Positions 48,740 to 57,974 of a stretch of DNA of 64,000 nucleotides are shown in pieces. Source of the stretch: Osmia lignaria lignaria (Eukaryota > Arthropoda > Insecta > Hymenoptera > Megachilidae); NCBI RefSeq assembly GCF_051020975.1, contig NC_135033.1, forward strand, positions 6,537,501-6,601,500. The letters are read 5' to 3'. A model generated the notes under the pieces. It made no database searches. It worked only from the letters and a program-made list of their open reading frames with translations, and was not told the DNA's origin. The position numbers and the translations under genes are program-made. The stretch's first letter is position 1. Each line of letters begins with the position of its first letter.

Positions 48740-51356
48740 CGGGTAATTGTGCGGTGTTCCGCTCGCGGGCGTAAATTACGCGGTTGCCGGCAGAAAATCG
48801 ACGAGGATCCTTCCTATGATTTTTATATAATCGCAAAATTTCCAATCGCGATCAAACTCTTCGAAGAATCATACATCGATAACTGAACTATTCAAAGGGG
48901 GTACCTGATTTTGACGTTCAACCTTCGACGCGTATATCTACTTTGATTCGTGCAATTTTGCGAAGCATCGGTGGCTAATAAAAATTCCCGCGGAAAGGAA
49001 ACTCGAGTAGGTTGAAGTCTACTTTGCAGAAGGGGGGCTTTATTGCGCTCCAAAGTGCTACAAAATTGCAGACACCTCGTGATCGCGGCGAACAGCCATC
49101 TCTGAAAGATCTCCCTAAGGTGGACCATGAGAGGGAGAGGAGGGACGAAAAATACGTACGATCGACGGATCGGTCGGTTACCGTTCAAGGGTTAGAGGCT
49201 TACACAGAACGATCTCGCTTGGACGGCTCATTTTCACCTGGGGTTACCTTTGGCACACAATCATCCGCCATTAAGGTCGTCTGCAAAAATCCCGAAAACA
49301 CCGGAATATCCCTTTACACGGGGCAAGAAAAGGCGATCTCTCGTGGTACGCGGATAAACCGTGCGCGGTGGGTATATCACGAACAGCCCCGTGATCTCGC
49401 GGCATGATCTTTCAAGATCGAGAGTGGGACGAGATGGTGGAAGGAAGAAAATAAGACGGTGTCGGCTTAAGAGGCGAGCGAGAGACATGCGAAGCGCGAG
49501 AAAGAGGAAACGAGCGCTAGATCTCGAGCAACGATCGCAGATCATCTTCCCTCTTCGACCGGTCTTCTCGTCCTCGATCCTAGAAGGAGGCGGCGGGGGC
49601 GGAATGTACCAAGCGTTGCTACGCTCGCTGGCGTCGCTCCTGCCGCCGCCATTATCAAATTATTCACTCACACCGTGCGCCATCTATCTTCGGCCAGCGC
49701 GATCCTAACGTGTTATTATTTGATCCTCACTTTGTTAGCGATCTGACTCTAACAGCCCCGCGATATGTACCTGGGTAGATCCTGCTCGCTGATCTAGAGT
49801 ACTTCTCACGATCTCGCGCCGGCAGCTGAGATGCTGACCGACGCTTTCAAAACGGACCCTTCTTGCACGCCAGGAGCTGCTGCCTGTGCCATCTTTGTCG
49901 CACGAAATGGACGATAGAATGGAAACTAACGGGGATCGGTCGCCCCCGAGATCGTACCACGATAACGTCAGGATTCTTGAAAGAATAACTTATTACGATT
50001 ACGGTCCTGGCAAATTTTAATATTTTCCCGCTGTTACGGAGGTTCGAGGATCGAAAGAGATCGGCAACAGTGATAGGAGAAACGGAAGTCGCTTTGATGG
50101 GAAGAGATTCGATGCTGATGGTCATTTTTTAATATCCATCATCCTTCCAAGAATTGCAAAATATTTTACTGATAAGTATTGAATTTGAAAAACATTGTTT
50201 CTAAAGGATTAGAGATGTTTCGCTTGAAAATTCATACTTTTAATAAATGATTCATTTCTGCAATAGATAACGGATGCATCGAGTGCAGTTGCATCAAAGG
50301 TCAAGTGCTTATAAAATATTTCAAGAAGAATCGCAGGGAACTTGGAACAGTTCAAAGTTTTATCATCCTTGTATATTAACAAGCTCATGAACCTGTGCAA
50401 AGTAGTAATTCAAAGGGATGCAACGTAGAATTATTAACGCATCAAATGAAATTCGTAACAATATGATGCTTCGTGTCTACGATTCCTTGATGATCCTCAT
50501 AATCTTTCTACTCAAGGAGCATGGCTCGAGCGTTTACTAGAAGAAACAACATCGCACGGAAATTATAAGCTTGTAAAATGTAATAAAGAATAAGTTTGGG
50601 AAGATCTGGATGTTCAAATGTTAACACCTTAAACTACTATAATCGTACGCTTATTAAGGACAAGATCTATAAATAATTGAACATTTAACGATGGCTGACT
50701 GGGATCACTTTTTAGCATTGAAGGGGTTGAAGGGGATTCTTTGTTATTAATGTTAAATTAAGGTTAATACCTGTGGATATTAGTCGTCGAACAAAGAGGT
50801 AAAAAAGATATTGAACTTGAGACTGGCATTCGGAACGAGGGAAAAGTGAAAGGCGCGAAACGACGTTAAACACGTGAAACACAATAATAATCGAACGTTT
50901 CGTGTAATCGCTCCCTGTATAGCTGTAATCGCGGAACTCGTTAAAAGTCGTCTAACTTAGTTTTCCCTTGTCATTAACGCTGGCTTCGCCCTTCCCATTG
51001 ACATTGTTTTAATATCGATCGATGTTACGAAACGAATAAACTATTTACAATAAAATAATAAGAAATTGCAAAAACAGTTTCTCATAGGAGCGAATCCAAA
51101 AGTCGACAAAGGGTAAAACATGTAAAATTATATAATTTTGAATCTTTCTTGTTTGCGCAAAAGGTGGCGCACAAGATGCAAAGAATCGAGCGTGATCGAA
51201 GTAGATCGATCGATCAACGATAGTCGTCCTTTTTTAAACAGAAGAATAGGAATCAACATTTGGCTACGCGGATATTTCGACCAAAAATTCTAAGTAAATT
51301 TATCGAAATTCGTCAGAGTTCCAGTCTCTGATCCCCGAAATTCCAAGAGATCTATT

Positions 51357-52061
51357 ATGCAACTACATTACGTGAATAATCCGATGTACGCACTGTGTCT
51401 TTTGGCAGCAGTTTGCGTACGGCAACATGTACAAAACGGGTACGTATCGTATGAAAATGGCTGTCGCGTACATAGAAAATGAATTTCTTAACAAATTTAT
51501 AATTCTATCGATCGCAGAGGGGTTCAACCATTGACGAAGGGCGTATCACTGCAACGTCCAACGTCGGTGTTTATGAAACCAAACAAAGCCAGCCTGAAGT
51601 CAGTGAACGATATTGAAGAAGCGGTGTCTGAAATAAAATCGAAAAGTTGCAAATATCCGAAAATTGAAGAAGCGAATGCATTAGTTTTGTGCGTGCAGAA
51701 CTTCGGAAAAAAGAGTCAAAGAATTATCGATCTTCAATCACCGGTAAGACGATATTTCAAAAGTCAACTAAATAAACTATTTGTAAATTGTTTTATAAGG
51801 TGTTTAAGATACTTTGTGGTATAATCTGAAAGGGGATAATTTTCTGTTGAAGAAATACAGAGCAGTTGTTTTTCCAAATTTTTAAATTATTTAGCTTTTA
51901 AGAAAAACGATGTACTTTTGATAGATCTTATCTTTTTCTAAAAGCTGAATAGATTTTCTTTTCAGGAAAAGGACGAATACCGGGATTCCTCTTTCCCGTA
52001 CAACGTACCTAGCTGGGTGCATTACTTATTCAACAACGTCGGCGTGAAATGGCTGGCTTAA
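51357..52061 (+). CDS. Small probably secreted protein of unknown family, three exons
   Basis: The exons are 51357-51439, 51518-51743 and 51966-52061 and join in one frame to give 134 residues. Intron 1 begins GTACGT and ends ATCGCAG. Intron 2 begins GTAAGA and ends after a T-rich tract in TTTTCAG. Leaving either intron in introduces an in-frame stop (TGA at 51480, TAA at 51822), which supports splicing. Residues 10-21 form a hydrophobic core (MYALCLLAAVCV), so the N-terminus looks like a signal peptide. Met1 and Met10 are both possible starts, and an in-frame stop at 51291 limits extension upstream within this exon. The predicted mature part is basic and has two cysteines, C72 and C86. A charged helix-like stretch lies at 57-70, and F90-G-K-K93 resembles an amidation and cleavage signal. 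The C-terminal exon is aromatic (W120, Y123, F125, W132). I do not recognise the family. A secreted peptide or small extracellular protein is inferred from the leader only. An upstream non-coding exon cannot be excluded. Confidence 0.72.
51440..51517 (+). other. Intron 1 of the small secreted-protein gene
   Basis: This 78-base intron starts GTACGTATCG and ends GATCGCAG. It splits a glycine codon (GG|A). Its length is a multiple of three, but it carries an in-frame TGA at 51480-51482, so reading through it would truncate the protein at 41 residues. Confidence 0.68.
51744..51965 (+). other. Intron 2 of the small secreted-protein gene, with internal AATAAA
   Basis: This 222-base phase-0 intron starts GTAAGACG and ends TTCTTTTCAG. 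If retained, it adds 26 residues after P103 before a stop at 51822-51824. An AATAAA at 51771-51776 could cause premature polyadenylation inside the intron. Whether either event happens cannot be told from sequence. Confidence 0.65.
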
Positions 52062-52288
52062 AACGAAACATGTGAAATTAGTAATCAACCGAAGAGCCTG
52101 CAAACGATTTGACGAAGATCGAAGCGGATATAGGGGGTATTCGCAAATGATCTTTGTTAATTTCGATGAGGTAGCTCTTTTGACGTGAGTCATTTGAATT
52201 TTGTATTCATTGACGAACCAATCTTTCTCAATATTTTTTGTACTTCAGACGTCGTGTAAAGTACATTGTTCATGTAAACGTCGCTGCG

Positions 52289-52299
52289 ATTAAATTAAA
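52289..52299 (+). terminator. Variant poly(A) signals, ATTAAA twice, overlapping
   Basis: ATTAAA occurs at 52289-52294 and 52294-52299, about 230 bases after the stop codon. Cleavage 10-30 bases downstream would fall inside the hairpin at 52301-52347. These are alternatives to the canonical AATAAA at 52414. Confidence 0.4.
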
Positions 52300-52300
52300 T

Positions 52301-52347
52301 TTGGTGTCGCGCGCTTAGATTGGCGCCTACAAGCGCGTTGACACCAA
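52301..52347 (+). other. Long hairpin downstream of the secreted-protein gene
   Basis: Arms 52301-52308 (TTGGTGTC) and 52340-52347 (GACACCAA) pair perfectly. Inside them, 52310-52316 (CGCGCTT) pairs with 52331-52337 (AAGCGCG). That gives 15 base pairs with a small 1x2 internal loop and a 14-base loop containing GGCGCC. It lies in the 3' UTR if the AATAAA at 52414 is used. It could equally be a small transposon relic. Confidence 0.6.
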
Positions 52348-52365
52348 GTACGCGCGTGTACTTGG
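52344..52365 (+). other. Second hairpin, overlapping the first
   Basis: CCAAGTAC (52344-52351) pairs with GTACTTGG (52358-52365) around the six-base loop GCGCGT. Its 5' arm shares four bases with the 3' arm of the hairpin at 52301-52347, so the two complete stems cannot form together. Confidence 0.55.
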
Positions 52366-52413
52366 AACAACTTTTTCATATATAAATATTCGTTGCAACG
52401 ATAATTATAATTT

Positions 52414-52419
52414 AATAAA
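52414..52419 (+). terminator. Canonical poly(A) signal AATAAA
   Basis: This is the first AATAAA after the stop codon at 52061, which gives a 3' UTR of roughly 370 bases if it is used. The sequence after it is AT-rich and then T-rich. Confidence 0.5.
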
Positions 52420-53392
52420 TATCCATCACATATATATCAACTTGTTTCATTAATTCTAACATTTCCTTCTACTCATAATTGACGAATGATTTTTTCCCTA
52501 TTTCGATCATTTCTGGCGGCATAAGGGTAGTTACGCCAATGGTTCCCGGTCTTGTCTCGCAATTCCATCCGTCAGAAAGTGGCGGCTCGAGCAGATTTCC
52601 AAATCTCCGGTACGTCGACGCCGGGCTCATTTGAATTTTCCCGGACAGGATGTGCACCGCGTGCATTTCAAATCCTCGGGGACACCCCGACGACGAATTA
52701 TGGTCGAGTAGGATGGCCCGTTGCGAGAGGAAGAGGAACGAACGAGGACGGAACGACGTGACGGTCTGCGTGTATACGCGGATGGTAGTTTAAGAGCGAA
52801 ACACCCGGTATCCAGAGCACGTCCGGACCGCGAAGAACTTATTGTCATGTGCAGGACTCGCCGGGGCATTTTAATATTTCCGCTGAATGCGACGAGAAAA
52901 CCTGGTGAACGGGATGAGACGTATAGGCGTAGAAGGGAGCAACGAAAAAAGAAGAATAACCCGCAGACCTGGTGGCGAGGAATCGTTACCGGTAGACTGC
53001 CACTGGTCTTGCTTTTTCGACTCGGTGACAGGTGGCTGCGTACGCTTCTTAAAAAGGGGAACCCTTTGTTCTTTTTTTCTCTCACAAGCTATCTCTTACG
53101 GGTCGAGACAACACCACCGTTTAGAGAGGCTGGCGCCACGAAGCGCATAACGATACTCGAATTTAAATATTCACCGCCGGCGCTGGAAATGTATTGCTCA
53201 CTGTTTGTTCCTCTTCTTCGTCTCACGACGGTTGGCGTAGATTGTTTTCATGTCGGACAATTAGCCTTGAGTTTTAATAGGGATGGTTAATTCTATCATA
53301 CGAGTCATTTTTTATTAATCAAAGCAGTCGATATTGAATGATACGTTGTTATACGGGACTATCTTATTTTAGTGGAAAATGGCGTATAATAT
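52420..53392. other. Gene-free GC-rich stretch downstream of the gene
   Basis: ORFs of 152 (minus) and 189 (plus) codons overlap antiparallel at 52627-53290. Neither has a domain, start context or splice support. Confidence 0.4.
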
Positions 53393-53528
53393 TAACCCAT
53401 TAACTGCCAAATTTTTATTTTTGATATTTTTATTTAACATTTTATTTAATATAATCCTATTGCAAGTGATAAAAATATATATATATATTCAAATCCCCAT
53501 TTGGGGATCGTGATAGCAAATGGGTTAA
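53393..53528. mobile_element. TTAA-flanked MITE, 136 bases, with internal palindrome and (AT)n
   Basis: TTAA plus CCCATTAACTGCCA at the left mirrors TTAA plus CCCATTTGCTATCA, read inverted from 53528. Inside are (AT)7 at 53476-53489 and the inverted repeat ATCCCCA-TT-TGGGGAT at 53494-53509. Confidence 0.6.
53476..53489. repeat. (AT)7 microsatellite
   Basis: It lies inside the MITE at 53393-53528. Confidence 0.75.
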
Positions 53529-55375
53529 AAGTACAAAATTGAAATTTTATATTCTTTTCTCGTACACATTATTATAAAGTACCCCTGAAGAAATCATTTT
53601 AAATGAAGCGTTCCAGACCCTAATTTACCCCATTCGGTCTACAAATTTTCACAAACAGACAAAAAGCTCGTCAGCGTTCTGGCAACCGTGTAAATGTATC
53701 TCAATGAATTCGACAAATTTCTACCGTTCCCCCGAAACAACGGGAACGGAAGCTTGATTTGTATCAACGTGGCGATTCCCAGAAGTCACCAGTTATCCGC
53801 TGCGTGCGAAGCACACGCTACTTCGCGTACATATTTCACCGGAACGAGCAGATCTATCACTCGAATTCGTCCTGTTGCTCCAAGTGATGCACGATACTCG
53901 CTGCTTTCGACGTGCGACAATCCTCAGATAAATCGTGCTCGATCGCAACGCGTGTCAGCGCGTTACCGTGCCTCTTAAATGCCAGCTTGCGCGGTGCAAA
54001 TCGTTCTGGTAGCCCGAACGACGATACATTTACATATTATGCGTACACGGTAGCTGGAACCTCCGGTTGCACCACGAACTGACTCTTAATGCCGAGAAGA
54101 CGAACCCTCTTCTTCGGCTTAGACGTTACCCTAAGACGTGAGAATTTTAAGAAGAGGCTGCTTTTTCGGGGGTTCGCGATCATTTCTTGGACCATTCGTT
54201 TCTGGGATTCTTTTTAGAGCTAACGTTTGCCCGAAAATAATGAGAAATATTTAGATTCTCAGGAAATCTTCTTTTCATTTTATAGATAGAATTTATATAA
54301 AAATTGTTATGAAGCACTAATAAGCCTCTAAATATCCTCGAATTCAAAAGTATCGAAACTTTACGTGCGAAATCTCGATGCATGAAGCAACGCTTACTCC
54401 CTGAGAAAAAGAAGACCCTTGTTAAACGCCTGATTGGAAAAGTTCAAGCAACGGATACACGTATCAAGGGAGTTGCAACACGCGTCCTACGGTCGTGCAA
54501 TTGTTATATTGTAGCAATAAGAGTTGCATCGTTCCTGGTCGTGGCACGCGATCGAAGTAAGTCCCCTATTGGTAAGCCTAATTGCAAGAACCACGGTATT
54601 TTCTCTGTGGGTTACATAACGAAATCACCTCTGCCGGCGTATCCGGATCTCGAGTTGTTTGTCGAAGGAATCGGTGTGAATCACCCCTCACGCGAGAATC
54701 GATCGGTGAACGTTCGTGTTCCGCGGTGTTTACAACGAAATCTACATTTCGTCGAACCGTCTTAAGTTCGACCAAGAAAAAGATGAGTAATTTATGTAGA
54801 ATAGATTTCATCAAAGAATTTATCGATTTAAAGATCGTTCATTATTTTCACCTCTGTATTTTGCATATTTTAATACGTCATTATTGCATAAACGTTATAT
54901 ACTCGCAAATTGCTGCTTGGTATTATGAAAATATAGACACACGCTATGTAGCGAAACCATCGGAGGAAAATGAACCTGCAAATGGCTTTCACGCTTGCTC
55001 GAGACCATGAAACAAGATAAACAGGGTCCACGTTTCATTTTTTACCCTGTCGATCGTAAGTTCTCCGAGTCATCGTTCGAATCCACGGGATTAAGAAAGA
55101 AATCTTACTTTTCCCGCGCGACGAAACAAGGTGGAGAGGATCGTATCTTGCGTAGACGTCTCGCATCGCCGGATGCGCGTGTGCCTCCCTCGTTTCCGGC
55201 CGTAAGGCTGCTTAAGCTCATTGCCATGCTCGTCGCCACGCCCGCCCCCGGAATATGAAAACGAAATCATATTCTTTGTTTCGCTGCCTACCGATCGGCT
55301 CTTTTATTTCTTCCATTTAACACAATGAATGCTGTGTCGGTCATCCCTGACTATCACCACAAATTTAATATATAC
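53529..55375. other. Gene-free stretch
   Basis: ORFs of 127 and 142 codons (54382-54765 and 54582-55010) overlap in different plus-strand frames and resemble no family I know. Confidence 0.4.
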
Positions 55376-55620
55376 AGGGTGGGCCACGCAACTGTTTCAG
55401 GTGATAACTCTATTATTAACGCATTCATGAAAAAATGCCAAAGGAGAAAGTTAAATGATTCAAAGAGCTCTACATCGGTAGGTCCTTAGATTTTTTTAAA
55501 TGCAAATAATGCACGTGCAATTAACGATTGCATTATTTTTTAAAATGGAAATGCATACTTTTTTCCCACAGATTGAGTTCTCGCGATATTTACGAAAAAC
55601 GATTTTATTTTCCAAACTTT
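55376..55620 (+). mobile_element. Transposon fragment starting ACAGGGTGGGCCA
   Basis: ATACAGGGTGGGCCACGCAA is a typical terminal sequence of insect repeats. The following AT-rich sequence includes an inverted repeat (AAATAATGCA at 55504-55513 with TGCATTATTT at 55529-55538) enclosing the palindrome GCACGTGC. The right boundary is not defined; 55620 is approximate. Confidence 0.35.
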
Positions 55621-57800
55621 AAACAGCCCTCTCTCTCTCACTTTCTATAATCAAATAAAAATAAGAAATATAATAACTACCAACAATAATAATCAACACA
55701 TTTTTTTTCAATGATTTCAAAGCTACAATTCAAAGCAACTCGACTTGCATAAATTATTCCATAATCAGAATAACTGAATTTCTGCGGGCATTTTACGCAA
55801 TGAGTCCTACTGACGAGGCGAGATAGAAAGAGAATAGCAGCTATTTTAAAGAACATCTTAAAACATAAACCGTTGTGTTTTTTTTAGTATTCGATAAGAA
55901 GAAGCGATACCCGTTCGCAAACATCGACGACCATCCCAAGTCAATGGTAGCTTTCGTCAGGGCAACACAGTTTCTCAAGATCGCTCGTTAAGCCGGTAAA
56001 ACCCACAACTACGTAATTGCAGCGATCATACGTTAGTTAGGTTAATAACTTTGCATTATAAATGTATTAAGCTCGAATCCAATTACGTCGGTTGCGGATT
56101 CGTTGCGAGATGTAGCCGGGGCAAACGTTCATTTCTCTCAGTCCGACGATTAATAACTCGGAAACGGGGCTACGAGGGGAGGGAAGACGTGCTAATTTTT
56201 GAACACTGAAATCAACCATTCGTTCACACGCTTCGCGAACAGGTATCTTCGGATTCGCTAAACCGAAACCCTATCAGCTACACTTCTGTTACTTCGTTTC
56301 GATTTCCTCAAACGCACGATGTAATATAAATGTAAAAAACTAACAACGCGGTTAAATTACGTAACCTGAATTTTAATGAAATTCTTATGAAACTATGCTT
56401 GATAAACTTTATACAAGATTAATTCCAGTAAAATTCGGTTACCTAACCGAAGCAATCTATAAGGAATAAATAATAATTTTTAGGATGAAGAAACTGACTT
56501 AACTGAAATGAAATGAATACCAAGTCTATAATCAAAATGGCTGAATTTAAATTCGATAGAATACTGAATTTCAAACTAACTACCCTCGCATCAATAATCA
56601 TCAATTTCCAATCAAGTGTTCGCGTCTCATCCGAGACCGATAATTTCGTTGAAAAAATCTGGAACAGCAATTTGTCTAGATACGTTCCAACTTTTTCTAG
56701 CGATTGTAATAAGATAGAAAGGAAATCCAATCGATGTTATACGAACTGGCGAACGATTCGCCTTGCATAATCCGCTCGGAAGGCCCAAAGATCGCGGTAA
56801 AAATCCTTTAAAGTTACACCAGCTTAATTAGAGGTGAAGTAAGACGGCACTTTCCGCGTCACTGCTTCGACAGCGTGCAAGAAAAATCAACCGAACGACG
56901 CCGTCCACCGCGACAGCCCCGGATGCTTTCGAATGTTTCCCGCAATTTGCAATCATGAACGCCCAGTGCACGCGATGCGCATCTGGTGCATTCGAACGTC
57001 ACGCTCTCGAGCGATTTTAACGCCTGTCAAAGCGGCATCGCGCTCGTACGGACGCAGCAAAGCGGAACAAAAGTTTCCTGGCTTTTCTTATATTTTCTAA
57101 TCGATTTCGTACCTATATGTGTATCGAAATTGTGCCTGAAAGATTCCGAGTTATTCGAATATTCAAATTTCGAATCGGACCGAAGAACCTCCCACGATTT
57201 CGTGTATCTAATTACGCTTCTCTTCGCCAAGGAATTTCACAAACGGTCGATTCGAGAGGCGAGCAAACGACCGGAAGATTAGAGTCGAAAGGGGACACAA
57301 TGGAACAATACGTTACGAGCGACGCGGAGGATGCACCGAACGAGATGACACGCAAATAAGTGTGCGAACGGTGACAGTGAAACACGGTCGCGATAGAGAA
57401 AAAAAAACGCGAGTGCCGCCGCGGGTGGCAATTAGTCGTGTGCTGGAAAAGTTGAAAAGTTGCGGGAGAAAAACGTTGTACCAGAAGGAGAGAAAGAGAG
57501 AAAAACAGAGTCGATGGACGACCGTCACGGAAGGAGGGCGTTACACACACGCGTGTACACGATTGTGTCACAGATGTCATAATCTTACGTAATTGGGAGC
57601 CATCGCCGGGCATTTGTAAGCCGCACGCATGCGAGAGCGAGCTGGCCGAGCGGTACGCACAGCAATTTGCTTTGATTCGGTATTGTAAATTGTGTCGCGG
57701 GAAAAGTGATGTCCGCTGTTGCAAAAGCACAGCTCGCAATTGTTGCTAACGATAACTTCTGATCCATATCAGCGATTTCGATAGAATCGTCCAAGGACCA
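55621..57800. other. Gene-free stretch
   Basis: Nothing was recognised. The 175-codon minus ORF at 57212-57739 is low-complexity, serine-, leucine- and phenylalanine-rich, and is likely chance. Confidence 0.4.
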
Positions 57801-57830
57801 TTAACCCTTTCATTATGGGCAGTAAACTCT
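57801..57830 (+). mobile_element. Lone TTAA-CCCTTT terminus
   Basis: TTAACCCTTTCATTATGGGC looks like a left end of the TTAA MITEs. No matching right terminus was found in the next 500 bases. The inverted 57-base core repeat lies about 90 bases downstream. Confidence 0.3.
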
Positions 57831-57917
57831 AATAAAAAATCCACTCTATTTTATATGAAATTTTATATAGACACAGGTATTTAAAATTATTTCCTTCGGT
57901 AAATCTTCTTTTAGAAT

Positions 57918-57974
57918 TATGCTTCCTTATAGATATCAAAGATCCCTCCGGAAAATCGGCGACGCACGGTACTT
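57918..57974 (-). repeat. 57-base core repeat, copy 3 (inverted, distant)
   Basis: Read on the minus strand it begins AAGTACCGTGCGTCGCCGAT and ends TATCTATAAGGAAGCATA. It matches both tandem copies 36 kb away. It is closest to copy 2 in the second half and to copy 1 at GCGTCGCCG. Confidence 0.6.

Larger units (their letters stand above)
43901..51356. other. Long gene-free, partly GC-rich stretch upstream of the gene
   Basis: The GC-rich section 44640-46500 yields the longest ORFs of the window (197 codons, 45228-45821 minus; 150 codons, 45572-46024 plus). They overlap each other and lack domains. 48400-48790 has unique-looking sequence with a TATA-like box. From about 50120 it is AT-rich. 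No promoter for the 51357 gene was identified. Confidence 0.4.

Noticed and set aside
52721..53290. 189-codon plus-strand ORF just after the real gene
   Set aside because: It is antiparallel to a 152-codon minus ORF of the same patch and has no start context, splice support or recognisable motif. It is arginine-rich, as GC-rich noise is.
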